A DNA stretch of 64,000 nucleotides, taken from NCBI GenBank assembly GCA_022606425.2, contig JAHDVF020001251.1, positions 730,501 to 794,500 of the forward strand, in the 5' to 3' direction. This DNA is from Lepidostoma basale (Eukaryota > Arthropoda > Insecta > Trichoptera > Lepidostomatidae). The notes beneath the pieces were generated by a model. The model worked only from the letters and a program-made list of their open reading frames with translations, was not told the DNA's origin and ran no database searches. Position numbers and translations under genes: made by a program. Positions within the stretch are counted from its first letter, which is position 1; the number at the start of each line of letters is the position of its first letter. Positions 11,345 to 22,840 of the stretch are shown here, piece by piece.

Positions 11345-11892
11345 AAGTAAACATATTATTATTATTATTATTATTAAATTGTGGATCAAATTAGGAACCA
11401 ATTTTTTGATCAAAAGCATTAATTCATTGGTACGAGAACAAGACTTATATGAAATAAAAGCTGTTTACTTCAAAATTAAACAAATGTTTTTATCCCACGC
11501 GTAATAATTAAATATGCAAATTAGTTTGAAAACAGAACACACTCCAGTGGGGACAAGCGACACGCCAATGATGACGTAATCCAACCCCTGCATCTAACAT
11601 ACGTTACCCATTATCATGTGTTGACTCACACCCTTAAATAAGGGGTGGATTTCAAAATCTTTATTCCCCCGTGCATTGGGCAAGTCGCGTGACCGAATGA
11701 AATGGCGTTTTTATACAATAAAATTTAAATTGTACTCCATTTTACACAAATGAAACATAGTAATAACGTTTGGGTCTATCCAAGAGACTTGGTTCAAACC
11801 TGGATACGAGCCTACATACCTTCTCCATAATAAACTAAATAGTTATGAATTTTAGATAAACTTAAGGCGTTAACACTGTGGAATTCCATAAT

Positions 11893-12075
11893 AACAAATT
11901 TTTATGAATTAAAAGATTGTTTTTTCCACTTTTGAGTTTACTTTTCTCGACATGTTTCGAATTCTTACACCTTCATCATCGGGAGAACAATATCATCTCA
12001 GTTTATATCGTTCTCGTCGAGAAAAATAAACTCAAAAGAGGAAAAAAAGGGGTTTAATTCATAAAAAATTGTGAA
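11893..12075. repeat. Fold-back element
   Basis: The arm TTTTTATGAATTAAA..TTTGAGTTTACTTTTCTCGAC (11898-11951) is complemented by GTCGAGAAAAATAAACTCAAA..TTTAATTCATAAAAA (12015-12068). The loop carries ACATGTTTCGAATTC, also present in fold-back M. Confidence 0.6.
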
Positions 12076-12139
12076 TAACTATTTGTCATTTTCTTTTTTA
12101 TATACTTTGTATATACAACACTTTAAAAAAAATTCAATA

Positions 12140-12375
12140 TAATTTCAAATCAAATCAAATCAGTTTATTTTCTCAAAAGATATTACAAACAATATTTACA
12201 GTTTAAGGCATCTATTGAGAACAGGTAAAATATAATAAATATATAATACCAGGAACGCATGAGAGATGGTTCGATAAAAGGAATACAATATACTCTCCAA
12301 ATTCAAGAGTATTTGTCTTCTGAACGTACTTTCACGAATATTGCTCTTTTCACCGGCACCACCAGAGCCAGGTTG
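12140..12375 (-). mobile_element. Family H non-LTR 3' end
   Basis: AAATCAAATCAAATCAG followed by TTTATTTTCTCAAAAGATATTAC and ACCAGGAACGCATGAGAGATGG. It matches the copy at 6118 over its whole length and stays on the minus strand. Confidence 0.65.
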
Positions 12376-12462
12376 GTTCTGCATGCTAGGAGATAAAACA
12401 GTCTGTGCTGATGATTTGTTGGTAAAAGAACAATATTTTACATGCTACAATTTATATTTTTG

Positions 12463-12712
12463 GAATCAAGTAATAAAAGAGATATGTGAGGTTGAGGATA
12501 TTATAAGATTGAGTAGATGGCAAAGGAGAGATTTGCATGGACATGTCCAAATAATAGACACTACCAGACTCCCCTATATTGCACTACATAATCAGCCTCA
12601 TGGGACTCGTCCTCGTGGAAGACCTCCTAAAAGATGCAAGGACAGCTGGGAGTCTGCCTCACAGGAGGAGCAACACTCTGGAGAACAGACCACATAGGTC
12701 TACAACAAGTAA
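12463..12712 (+). mobile_element. RTE-B 3' fragment
   Basis: Reads IKEICEVEDIIRLSRWQRRD, TTRLPYIALHNQPHG, RPRGRPPKR.KDSWES and SGEQTT, followed by a GAAGAAG tail. It pairs with the next, inverted copy. Confidence 0.8.
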
Positions 12713-12754
12713 GAAGAAGTAGAAAGAATTAGATTTTTTACAGTTACATATTGT

Positions 12755-13345
12755 ATTCTTCTTCTTCTTCCTTGTTCTCCAGAGTGTTGCTTCTCCTGTG
12801 AGGCAGACTCCCAGCTGTCCTTTCATATTTTAGGAGCAACGAAATATAGGGGAGTCTGGTGGTCTCCATTCTTTGAATATGCTCGTACCAGTCCCCTTTT
12901 TGCTGTCTGCTCTATCTTATAATATCCTCAACCTCACATATCTCTCTTATTCTGGTGTTCCTCATGCGATCTCTCGGCGTCTTACCTGCTATCGTCCTCA
13001 GTGTCTTCATCTTGGAAATCCTCAAAACTTGTTTGGTCCTTGCTGTGTCTGCCCTTGCTTCGACGCCATATGTTAGTAATGGTCTTACGCATCTTTATAG
13101 ATTATCATCTTACTCTTAATGTTTTTCCATATTGTGGATTTTAAAGCACCAGAGATTGCAGCTGCCTTGTATACTTGGGCTTGTTTTTCTTCCCGCAGAT
13201 CAGCTCCTCCCACCAGGTCTATGCCCAGATACTTGAAGATCCTGACCTGTTCTATGGGTTGATTTTCTATAACCAGGTTACATGTTTTGGGTGTTTTGGA
13301 AAAGGTCATACATTTTGTTTTTTCGATAGAGATCGCCATGTTGTA
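12755..13345 (-). mobile_element. RTE-B fragment, longer copy
   Basis: The minus strand reads from the polymerase region (ISIEKTKCMTFSKTP, FKYLGIDLVGGADLREE, ALKSTIWKN) through TLRTIAGKT and EICEVEDII to the GEATLW-like 3' end at the left. Short deletions occur near 12835. Together with 12463-12712 it forms a tail-to-tail inverted pair separated by about 40 bases. Confidence 0.75.
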
Positions 13346-13700
13346 TTTTTGTTATATTTATGAATGATAATAAAATTTGGTTTTATTGATTACATAAATA
13401 TTTTCGCTGCTAATTAAACAGCCCATCCTAGTGTTGCCATGTTAGAGTTTAATATTTACCGATTCGAGGTCGCCACACCGAAATTACGCAATTCCCTGGG
13501 TAGGTACTTAATTAAAACACGGCCCTTGGAACTAAAACAGCAGTATTAATGGTAATATCTCTACCCGAGAGCCATAAAGCCTTAAGTGAAGTAAGCTAAA
13601 TAAGTCATGAAGGTCATATCCCAAAATCTATTGATCCTACGTTCGATATATAATGACATAAAGAATTACTACTATCAGAGCAACAAGTCTCCTAAGAACC
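13345..13700. other. No recognised feature
   Basis: AT-rich intron 1 sequence. I see no open frame with a known motif and no clear repeat edge here. Confidence 0.5.
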
Positions 13701-13739
13701 ACATAAATGATGAGTCTCCGATTCATTGTAGGAACAGAG

Positions 13740-15127
13740 GAGGATATTGAAAGAAGGGTTCGGGAAGGCAACAGAGAAAATGGCGCAGTTAAAAGATGTT
13801 CTCAGCAGAGTTGAAGAAGGTAGGCACATGTTGAACACCATGTTGAATGGTAAAAAATATATATATGTTAACGATGTATAACCCCGATGATAGCCCAAAA
13901 CATCTAAAAAGAATAGAACCAAAAGTAGAGAACATCCTTTCCAGTGACCAGTATGGCTTCAGAAGAGGAACCAGAGAAGCAATATTGTCACTGCGAATGC
14001 TACTAGAAAAGAGAGTAAGAAAAAACCAAAACACATACATCGCATTCATAGACCTGGAGAAGGCTTTCGACAGGGTGGAATGGAGGAAGCTCTTCGATAT
14101 TTTGAAAAAAATTGATATTAAATATAGAGATAGACAAATAATCCAGGCGCTATACAAGAATGAGGCCGCCATAATCAGATGTGACGAGGGTACAAAGGAA
14201 GCCAGTATAAGACAAGGGGTAAGACAGGGATGCTCTCTGTGACCTGCTCTTTTTAACGTTTACATACAGAATGCGATTGACGACTTGAGAGAGAGAATGA
14301 GTCACAGAGAAGGTGTAAGGATACACGGGCAAAAGATAGACATGATAAGGTTTGCTGACGATATTGCTATGGTTGCTGAAAGTGAGGAGGAACTGCAGGA
14401 GGCCTTAGCAACTTTGCAAGGCATTCTTCAAGATAGCTACAACATGAAGATAAATAAAGACAAAACAAAGCTGCTGACTGTTGGCCGGACGCAACATCAG
14501 ATGAGAGTAGTGATGTCGGGAGTTCCACTAAAGAACACCAAGGAGTTTGTCTACCTCGGGAGCAAAATAACATGGGACGGTTAGTCTAAGAGAGAGGTCG
14601 GCAGCTGCATACATCAGGCTAGGCTTGCATTTAATAAAAGGTCGAAAATAATATAATCAAATAATATAGACCTAAAACTGAGAATACTCCTCATCAATAC
14701 CTATGTATGGAGTATCTTGATGCACGGCTGCGAGACATGGTGCCTATCCGAAAGAGATAAAGGGAGACTAGAGGCTTTTAAGATGTGGTCCTATAGAAGA
14801 CTATTAGGAATTTCCTGGAGAGACCACATCACGAATGAGGAGGTTCTCCAAATAATCGAAGGAGGAAGGCACCTGCTCAGGACCTTGTCCGAAAGGCGTG
14901 CAAGATGGATCGGCCATGTAATACGTCAAGAAGGTCTCTTGCATGCCATAATGGAGGGTATGATCGAGGGGACAAACTCTAGGGGACACCCACGCCGAGA
15001 GTACCTGGAGGACCTGTTGGTGGACGTACGCTGCTCATCATATGCAGATCTCAAAAGAGCCGCACAAGACAGGGAAAAATGGAAGAGAATAATGGAGGAA
15101 ATTGCTGCAAACCAATCCCAGGATTGA
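13740..15127 (+). mobile_element. RTE-D retrotransposon with reverse transcriptase domain
   Basis: Three open segments encode most of the polymerase. The first (13847-14242) has QYGFRRGTREAI, IAFIDLEKAFDRVEW and IRQGVRQGCSL. The second (14285-14584) has the catalytic FADD (14351-14362) in IRFADDIAMVAE and FVYLGSKITWDG. The third (14717-15127) has GCETW, RARWIGHVIRQEG and RREYLEDLLVDV. Stops at 14240 and 14581 and frameshifts at 14590-14716 break it. At the left, DVLSRVEEGRHMLNTM (about 13790) belongs to the C-terminus of a related copy, so this is a composite. The junction at 15127 joins directly to RTE-A. Confidence 0.8.
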
Positions 15128-15136
15128 AACCAGAGA

Positions 15137-15365
15137 AGAAGAACGATGTAAATGGAACTAGAAATCGAGGAAGACCGAGGAAAACGTGGCATGTTCGAAT
15201 GAATGTCGGCCTTGTGAGGAGTCAGAGAAATCGACGCGCGTGCATGACACGATTTATAAATGTTGAGGAAGCGAGAGAAATATGTCAGGAAAGAAAAGTG
15301 TGGCAGTCCATTCTTTCTGCCTACCCCTTCGGGGAGACGGCGTGGTTAGTTAGTTTGTTAGATAA
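15137..15365 (+). mobile_element. RTE-A 3' fragment
   Basis: NDVNGTRNRGRPRKTW, RSQRNRRACMTRF.NVEEAREICQERKVW and [13 protein letters not shown], ending GGCGTGGTTAGTTAG. It is fused to the end of the RTE-D copy. Confidence 0.75.
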
Positions 15366-15384
15366 ACAATTAATTAACATTAAA

Positions 15385-15640
15385 AAAATAGGACCACATC
15401 TCAAAAGCCTCTAGTCTCCGTTTATCTCTTTCGGATAGGCACCATGTCTCGCAGCCGTACATCAAGATACTCCATACATAGGTCTTGATGAGGAGTATTC
15501 TCAGTTTTAGGTCTATATTATTCAATTATGTTATTTTCAACCTTTTGCTAAATGCAAGCCTAGCCTGATGTGTACGGCTGTCGACCTCGCTCTTAGACCG
15601 ACCGTCCCATGTTATTTTGCTCCGGTAGACAATCTCCTAT
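15385..15640 (-). mobile_element. RTE-D fragment, inverted copy
   Basis: The minus strand matches the plus-strand RTE-D at about 14560-14790 (blocks ATGCACGGCTGCGAGACATGG and CTTAGGTCT-type segments). This makes a long inverted repeat with a loop of about 0.6 kb. Confidence 0.7.
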
Positions 15641-15944
15641 TGTATATAAACGACCTAGTGTATATAAAAAAAAGAAATAAGGAACGATGGTGAGACAGTT
15701 AGACATCTAGATCCCAGAAACAATTTTTGAAAATAATAAGACACAGTCCTAAATAAGTAAATGAAGCTATTAAAAATATACGCAATGCAGAGACCCAAAA
15801 GCGTGCAAAGTCTTGCAAAGCGATTGCGAAATGGCGGGAAACAGAATATATTCCGTTCCTAGCATTTCTCTACTTTTCGTGAACATTGTTTGCAGGGTCA
15901 AACAATAGAAAAGGGTATGCCTACTCGAAATATCGATTGGTGTT

Positions 15945-16622
15945 CTTGTGCCGACTCTTATGTATGGAAGTGAAGCATGGAACAAGCAAAAGTAGAATGA
16001 ATACAGAAGAAATGAGATCAAAGATGGTAAATCTGTATATGATAGTGTCAAATGCAAATATAGGATGTTTCTTTTAGAGGTATACAAATTCAAAATAAAA
16101 AAAAATACACTAAAATAATGTTAATGTCTATAATATTGGCTTTATTTAATAGATAATTTTATGCCATTATTGTTTAAATATGATTTCGGGCATATGAGTG
16201 CCACGGCTAGCTCGAATGAAGCGCAATCGTGAAGTCCAGTTTTCGACAATTGTCGGCTTTGTGGATGCGTATTATCCACTAGAGTGTACGTGGTGCGAAA
16301 ACGATCCACGGTCTTCCGAATAACTAGCTCGGATGGACGATTATGTCGACCGTGAAGTGGACGTAGTGAACGATTAGTTTGGCGAACCGAACCATGATTT
16401 TCAAAATAAATTTGCACAATTTGCAAGCGCTGTTCTGACGTCAGTCTATTCATGGTGGAATGGCAAAACGTACTGACTACAAATCAACTGTCAATTGTCA
16501 AATTGACAGTCTCTAGAAACAATCTTGCCAGTTTAAAAACCAAACCTTTAATAAAACATCCTATATAAGAAAAGAATGCGGTGCGAATGAAAGTAATATG
16601 AACAAAATAAGGAATATGGTCT
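15945..16622 (+). mobile_element. RTE-A fragment split by a mariner-like insertion
   Basis: 15945-16060 reads VPTLMYGSEAWN-like and SVYD.VSNANI. After the insertion, 16562-16622 resumes with KECGANES and MNKI. The pieces join in order, so the DNA element landed inside an older RTE-A copy. Confidence 0.75.
16061..16563 (-). mobile_element. Mariner-like element with helix-turn-helix remnant, copy 1
   Basis: The ends GGATGTTT..TTTTAGAGGTAT and the complement GGATGTTTTATTAAAGGTTTGG form terminal inverted repeats flanked by TA. The minus frame 16142-16453 begins MNRLTSEQRLQIVQIYFENHGSVRQT and continues RHNRPSE..IRKTVDRF. This is the N-terminal DNA-binding fold found in mariner-type transposases. 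The catalytic part is missing, so the element is non-autonomous. A second copy lies at 25228. Confidence 0.75.
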
Positions 16623-16666
16623 TTAAATCAAATCAAATCAAATCAGTTTATTTCATCAATAGAACG

Positions 16667-17165
16667 AACAAACAAACAAACCATCACGCCGTTTCCCCGC
16701 AGGGGTAGGCAGAGAGAATGTTACGCCACACTACTTTATCCTGGCACACCTCTCTAGATTCCTCTGCAGTCATACAGCGAGTCATACACGGACGTCGATT
16801 CCTCCGACTTCTTACAAGACCAACCTTTAAAATTTGATTAATTTGGTCATGCCATGTTTACCATCTGCCTCGACTCCGTACTCCATTTACATCATTAATG
16901 TATACTTTATTAACCATTTGTTCCATCCATGCGCTCCATATGTCCGAACCAACGCAACGCAGTGATCCTTTCATAATTTTGGTCATAATATCTTCTTCCG
17001 CTCTACATTCCTTTCTTGTATCAGCATTTGAGATTCTGTCGTATATCTTTCTACCACAATACGTCTTAGAGACCTCATCTCTACCGCATTTATTCTGCTC
17101 TCTTCTGCCAGTTCCGTGGTTCGCTTCCATACGGTTGGAACTAGAACTCCATTGTGAACGGTCAT
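16667..17165 (-). mobile_element. RTE-A2 fragment with TTTG tail
   Basis: Starts ACAAACAAACAAACCATCACGCCG, the complement of the 3' end and a (TTTG)n tail instead of TTAG. The minus strand reads INDVNGVRSRGR, MTKIMKGSLR and RINAVEMRSLRR, up to MTVHNGVLVPT. It ends about 170 bases upstream of exon 2. A 38-base (AAATC) end of family H lies at 16625. Confidence 0.75.
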
Positions 17166-17337
17166 GTCATTCTCATAAAATATAATAAAACTTTTAGAGT
17201 TTGATGTTCTGTTCTTCCATCTATAGATCGATTAGACTTGCCCTGAAACCTGATTTTATTAATTAAGTATATTTATTATTAATAACAGTTTTACATTTTC
17301 TAAGAGCAATGTGTGACTTATATATTTTTTGTTTCAG

Positions 17338-17439
17338 TCTGACGCCAGCACCGCATTTTTGCGGGCAGCCAGGGCTGGCCAACTCGATAAGATATTAACC
17401 CTGCTCAACCAAGAAGTCGACATCAATGTCAGCAATGCA
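17338..17439 (+). CDS. Ank2: Ankyrin exon 2, first ANK repeat
   Basis: Residues 11-44, SDASTAFLRAARAG..LDKIL to DINVSNA, the first ankyrin repeat. The acceptor TTTGTTTCAG and donor GTAAGT are strong. Length 102, phase 0 on both sides. It continues to [14 protein letters not shown] in exon 3. The intron that follows is 8.8 kb and holds the Jockey element. Confidence 0.93.
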
Positions 17440-17539
17440 GTAAGTATTTTTATTTAAGAAAAAGACTATGTATCGGGCGTATGCGAACAGTTTATAATTT
17501 TTTTATTTTTTTTTTATTAATTTTTTATTATTGTTTTTT

Positions 17540-20500
17540 TTTTATTAAAATAAATAAGGCGTTCGGTAAGGAGTGGAAGCGCATAGTAACGAAGTTAGTG
17601 CAGTGGCTAAATCGAATTATTCTCGGAATTCATTGGCCGTTGATCGCGCGATTTTAACAGCCAATCATAAACGCCGTGGTAACAGCAGCTGCGAAGAGAA
17701 TACTGAAATTCTCGGAACCAAAAAAAAACGTTGGTAACCGTTATCGCTAGTTGTCGCGGAGGCTATATAAGCCGGTCTTGTTTGGACTCGGCGCTCAGAC
17801 AGCGGGTCTCAAGACACCTCCAGATCTCAGCACCAGGAGATCTCCCACTTGCTCAACTCCCACAACATCGACGTCCTCCTAATCACGGAGACTTGGCTAA
17901 AACCAAGTCACCGTTACTCCTTCCCCAACTACACCGTCCATCGTCTTGACAGAACCTCTGACAAGGCAGGCGGTGTAGCCATCCTCACCAAAAGTTCTCT
18001 TCAGCACTGCTCTTCTCCCTCTTACCACTCTGAAAACCTTGAAACCACGGCGATAGTCATCCAATCCAAACACTCCGGTCCCCTCAAACTAATCGCCTGT
18101 TACTCTCCTCCTAATAAAAAGCTCCTTCCCCTAGAACTAGACCAGCTCCTCTCCGAAGACCTCCCAATCATTGTTGCTGGAGACCTCAACGCCAAACACG
18201 GTGCCTGGCACTCCCGCCGACGCAACCAAAAAGGCGTTGTCCTCCACAACTACTCCCTCAAAAATCAAGTAGAAGTAGATGCCCCTCTATCCCCCACCCT
18301 CTTCCCCCGCAACCCCCGCCACTCCCCCGATGTCATCGACATCATCATTACCAAAAACATTATCCGCACATACACCCTTCAAGTGGTCGACGAGCTATCC
18401 TCCGACCACAACCCCGTCCTTCTCTACATCTCCGAAGACCCTCTCCCCCTCAACCCATTCTCCCGCACAAGACCCAAAGTCAACTGGCAATCCCTCCCTG
18501 ACCACATCCGAGACGCGATTCGGGTTCCGACATCCATCCCGGACGCTGAAACCCTAAATTTAGCCACTTCCCAATTCACCAAGTCCATCCAAACCGCTCT
18601 TGATAATGCCACTTCACAGGTCCCAAACGACACCACTCCATCCACCCTACCCCCATTTATTCTCGGTCTCATACGAGCCAAAAACAGAGCGCGCAAAAGA
18701 TGGCAGCGCACCTGCCACCCCCGAGATAAAACCACTCTAAACAAATTGAACTTCGAGGTGAAACAAGCCATCACCGACTACCGCAGTGATCGCTGGATGT
18801 AATATCTAGATTCCCTCAACGACGATTCTGGAGACTCACAAAAAAGCTCCGCAACCCATTCACCAGAATCTCCCCGTTTCACGGAGAGAATGGACTAGTC
18901 TATTCTCCTTCAGACAAAGCTGAGACTTTTGCCTCCAGCCTAACCACCCAATTCACAACAAATAACACCCACGACGACCCCGAATTCGTAGCTAAAGTAG
19001 CCTCCCAAGTCTCTACTCTCCTCCGCGAAACACCTCCAGAACCAATCAAATTCACCTCCCCGAGTGAAATCGCTGGCATTATCAAATTTCTCAACCCCAG
19101 GAAATCGTCCGGTCCCGACCAAGTCTCAAACAGAGTCCTTAAGTGTCTTCCGTTGAAAGGAATCAGCGCACTGACCGCGATCTTCAACGCGGCACTCAGG
19201 CTCCGCTCCTTTCCCGAATCTCTCAAAACCGCAGACGTCATCCTCATCCCCAAACCCGACAAAGATCCCCTCCTCCCCAAAAATCACCGCCCCATTAGCC
19301 TCCTCCCTTGCACAGGCAAAGTACTGGAAAAACTCATACAAGCACGACTCAAAACATCGTTAAACGAACTCAACACTATACCCCATTTCCAACACGGATT
19401 TCGCGACAAGCACTCCACTCTACATCAACTACTCAGAGTAGTTGAACACATCATATCAGGCTTTAACACAAACAAATTCACTACATTATTTTCGTTGGAC
19501 GTCAGCAAAGCCTTTGTTTGACCGGGTCTGGCACGATGGCCTACTGTATAAAATGCACACCCAAAGAATTCCCCTCTCCCTAATCCAACTCACCTCCAGC
19601 TTCCTTGAAAACAGAACGTTCAGGGTCAAGCTGGGGGTGACCAGATCCCTTCCCCGTCCCATCAGGGCAGGTGTCCCCCAGGGATCCGTCCTGGGCCCGA
19701 TACTCTTCAACATATACTCCAGTGACATCCCACCCCCTCTCGATCACAACACCCACATTGCCCAATTCGCCGACGACACGGGCATCTTCTCAAGCTCTAC
19801 GAGCGCGCGCCTCTCGGCAGAGAGAGTACAAAAACAGGCCATCGAGCTGGAAAAATGGTGTAAGGACTGGCGAATCACCATTAATCCGGCGAAAAGTGCA
19901 ACAACACTCTTCAGAAAAAAACACCCACCTCGCACCGCACTCCCTGAAATACAAATGTTCGGCCAATCGGTCCCCTGGACCAACACTACAAAATACCTCG
20001 GCGTCACCTTGGACGCCAAACTAACATGGGCAGCACACATCACCGATAAATTCAAGTCCGCGTCACGTGCCATCAGCGCTCTCTATCCCATGTTAGGCAA
20101 TAGCAGCAACCTCAACAACGAGAATAAACTCCTCATCTACAAATCGGTAATAAGACCGATCATCACCTACGCAGCCCCCATCTGGGGTCACGCAGCCTCA
20201 ACTCACACACATAAACTCCAAATCCTGCAAAATAAGGCTCTCCGGCTCGCGCTGGGCGCACCCTTCTGGGGCAGGATCACTCAACTACACCTAGAGGCCG
20301 GAATCCCGACTCTAGACGAACACATCCGCACATTGGCCGAGCGCTTCTTCCAGGGGGTTGCCTCACACCCCAACCCCACAATTCAAGTAACCACAAGCTA
20401 CTCCCCACACACTCACACTCGATACAAGCGCCCAAAACACATCCTCCTTCAGAGGAACACTACGGGCCACAACACACAACCCCTACCTTCACTCCCGCCC

Positions 20501-20560
20501 CCGCCAAACCCACCACCCACCCCACCCGACCCGCCCTGACTAACAAATTAATCATTCCCT
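17540..20560 (+). mobile_element. Jockey-clade non-LTR retrotransposon, damaged
   Basis: The polymerase frame at 17849 has the endonuclease order LLITETWL, GGVAIL, IACYSPP, IIVAGDLNAKH..W and SSDHNPV. The reverse transcriptase follows: LNPRKSSGPD, PKPDKDP..KNHRPISLL, FSLDVSKAF, RAGVPQGSVLGPILFNIY, the catalytic FADD in QFADDTGIF (19766-19777), KTTKYLGVTLD-like TKYLGVTLDAKLTW and a proline-rich C-terminus ending at 20539. Lesions are a TAA stop at 18800, a frameshift near 18820 and another near 19510. ORF1 (gag) is not seen; 17540-17848 is a GC-richer leader with GGCTATATAAGCC. The codon use is C-rich, unlike the host introns. Confidence 0.85.
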
Positions 20561-20629
20561 TCTTGCAAACCCAAATTAACAAAACCCACCACGTCCTTAA
20601 GTAAATAAACCTCACCATTCACTCAACAT

Positions 20630-20995
20630 TCCTAATTGTGGGGGAGTAATAGGCTTCGGCCTGACACTTCCGGGTTAAAAAGATCAAAGTCAAAGTCACT
20701 CGGCGCTCACTTTCTTCACTTTCACACACGCGTACACACGCTGAGCGTCAGGAGGCTTGGCGCTCCTGCCTACGTGAAAACCAGTCCTTGTAAGGGATTT
20801 GAGCTACTGCACACTTCTCTTCGCTTCTACTCCTGCACCGATTGCCGCAATATAATAAAACTTTGTTTTATTACAAATTATCATCACGCCGTATTCTCCG
20901 TTTTACCATCTACACCACATCGGAGACGAGCAGCAGTCAGCGGCCTAAATAAAAATTTATATTACGGGGGGAGCAATCTGTCTAATACTTCTAAC
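20630..20995. repeat. Possible LTR-like segment
   Basis: Begins TGTGGGGGAGTAATAGG and ends TTATATTACGGGGGG with an AATAAA-like stretch (20855) in between. Composition differs from the flanks and there is no coding sequence. It might be a solo LTR or the 3' end of the Jockey copy. I found no second copy in the window. Confidence 0.25.
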
Positions 20996-21044
20996 TGACT
21001 AATACTTCTGACTAATACTTCTTCTTACAATCTGACTAATACTT

Positions 21045-21420
21045 CTTCTTCTCTTTTCTTCTTATTCTTAGTGTAGGCCTAGTGGCCTGTTTCTTAAGAG
21101 GAATTGGCTTCCTGTGAAGTCGACTCCCATCTGTCCATCCATCTCTTTGGTGGTCTGCCCGGGGGTCGTCTACCTTGGGGCTGGCCGTGCATCACAATGA
21201 AGGGGAGTCTGGATGGATCCATTCTCCTCACGTGTGCATACCAGTATCTTCTCCTTTGCCTTTCCCACCTAACGACATCCTCCACCTCGCATATCTCCCT
21301 TATCCGTGTATTCCTTATCCTCTCTTGCAGTGTCTTGCCAGATATATTTCTGAGCGTCTTCATTTCTGACCCAGTATTTTTTTTAAATATTACAATCTTC
21401 AATATGAGCAGCAAATAGCT
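21045..21420 (-). mobile_element. RTE-B fragment
   Basis: The minus frame of 109 codons has MKTLRNISGKTLQERI, IREICEVEDVVRWERQRRR, YWYAHVRRMDPSRLPFIV, RRPPGRPPKRWMDRWES, and a TTCTTC-rich tail at the left. Confidence 0.8.
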
Positions 21421-21426
21421 CATTGT

Positions 21427-21518
21427 TATGAAGAAAGTATCTGGTCGTGTCCAGGGTCGAACCCAAGTCCCCTGGATCAGGTGTCAAGCGTTCTATCTCC
21501 TAGACCGCCACCCGACTA
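21427..21518 (-). repeat. tRNA-derived SINE-like element, copy 1
   Basis: On the minus strand it has a box A-like GGTGGCGGTCTAGGAG and, about 45 bases on, a box B-like GGGTTCGACCC, with CGCTTG..CCTGATCC between. The same order occurs at 46226-46327. There is no intact cloverleaf, so this is a SINE head rather than a tRNA gene. Confidence 0.55.
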
Positions 21519-21544
21519 AAATATTTAAAATAAATATTTTATAT

Positions 21545-21840
21545 ATAAATATTTACGACCCTTATGTGCTGGCAAAAGAAGGATTAAATTAGTAGAAATG
21601 AGATATCTTAGACGAATGTGCGGATACACTGTGTATGATAGAGTGTCGAATGAAAATATAAGAGATGAATGCGGTGCGAATGAATGCGGTGTGAGGAGTC
21701 AGATGAATCGACGCGCGTGCATAATACGGTGTATGAATGTTGAGAAAGCGAGAAAAATACGGCAGAACAGAAATGTGTGGCAGTCCATTTCATCTGCCTA
21801 CTCCTTCGGGGGTGACGGCGTGATGGTTAGTTCGTTGGTT
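21545..21840 (+). mobile_element. RTE-A 3' fragment with internal deletion
   Basis: MRYLRRMCGYTVYDRVSNENI followed directly by GVRSQMNRRACI.RCMNVE and QSISSAYSFGG. The GSLRWFGH to GRPRK part has been lost, so this is an internally deleted copy. Confidence 0.75.
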
Positions 21841-21929
21841 TTATATATTAAAATGAATGTCTGTTTTCGTTTCCTATACGTTCGCGCATCGTTCATCCGA
21901 TCGAGCGAACTGACACTCCACTAATTTTC

Positions 21930-22510
21930 GCACCTGCATCCAACCCTTTTAGCTATTTCATATACTTGTCCATATTTCTGCGATACCTCTATCTTAGGGA
22001 GTATGGATATTACCCGTGGCTATTTCCAACTGATTTCTTGCTAGGGATGCTGGGCTACCAGTCACTCGAGAGGAGACGAGACATTCACTTGGGTGTCCAT
22101 TTCTTTCGACTGATAGGCGGTTGTATACACAACTCAGAAATCCTGAGTGATGTAGGTCTGTTCGTCCCTGATAATTATCTTCGACAAAGGGGCCATAGAT
22201 TGTTTTATTTCCCACGATGCAGAACCAACCTGCCAATGGTTATGCCGGTAGGTAGAGCAATATCTTTGCTTAATCGTATCACCTCGGAGTTTGACATATT
22301 TTGTGATAGTTTGGCTCATCTGAAGGAAGTACTATCTTTATTATAATTGTATGGTATATTTATTTTATTAATTTGTCATGCATCTTATGTTTCTCGCTCT
22401 TTTTATTAATCTATTATGTATTACTTATTATTGTGTATCTCTAACTTGTATCTTTAGTGTATTGGAAAAAAAATCTGTAATGCTTTAGATATGTTTAATA
22501 TAAATAAATG
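21930..22510 (+). mobile_element. Family H non-LTR retrotransposon, C-terminal part
   Basis: The 126-codon frame at 21966 reads FLRYLYLREYGYYPWLFPTD, FLLGMLGYQSLERRRD, HFFRLIGG..HN.EIL, LFVPDNYLRQR and PVGRAISLLNRI. This is the end of a Jockey/R1-like polymerase. Related C-terminal pieces are at 38580 and 40940. Confidence 0.75.
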
Positions 22511-22840
22511 AAATATTGATTCGTAACGTCAAGGTAATTATACAGGACACGGAATTAACAATACAGATTCTTTTCAAAAATAGAACTAAGCTTGTCGCTC
22601 TTAACGGATTCGATCGGAGTTAACAAAGGCTTCCCATCTCATTATCCGCGCCCTACATACGACAGCAAATTCGGACGTTTAATTGGGTTATAAAAACAAG
22701 TTTTAATTAACGCCTTTATGTCAGATCAGCTTAAATCAATGTTTCCCAAAATAGATGACAACGCCCCTTTGATTATTATTGGTAATAATTTGGAAAAAAC
22801 ATACGTTTGAAAAGATATCTAGATAAAAATAATCCATTAA
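22510..22840. other. No recognised feature
   Basis: AT-rich intron 2 sequence without a clear repeat or open frame. Confidence 0.4.

Noticed and set aside
18424..19341. Long minus-strand open frames over the Jockey element
   Set aside because: They are shadows of the C-rich plus-strand polymerase and have no motif of their own.
21427..21518. Functional tRNA gene
   Set aside because: Box A and box B-like words exist but no full cloverleaf can be drawn, and a second copy shares non-tRNA flanks, as in a SINE.
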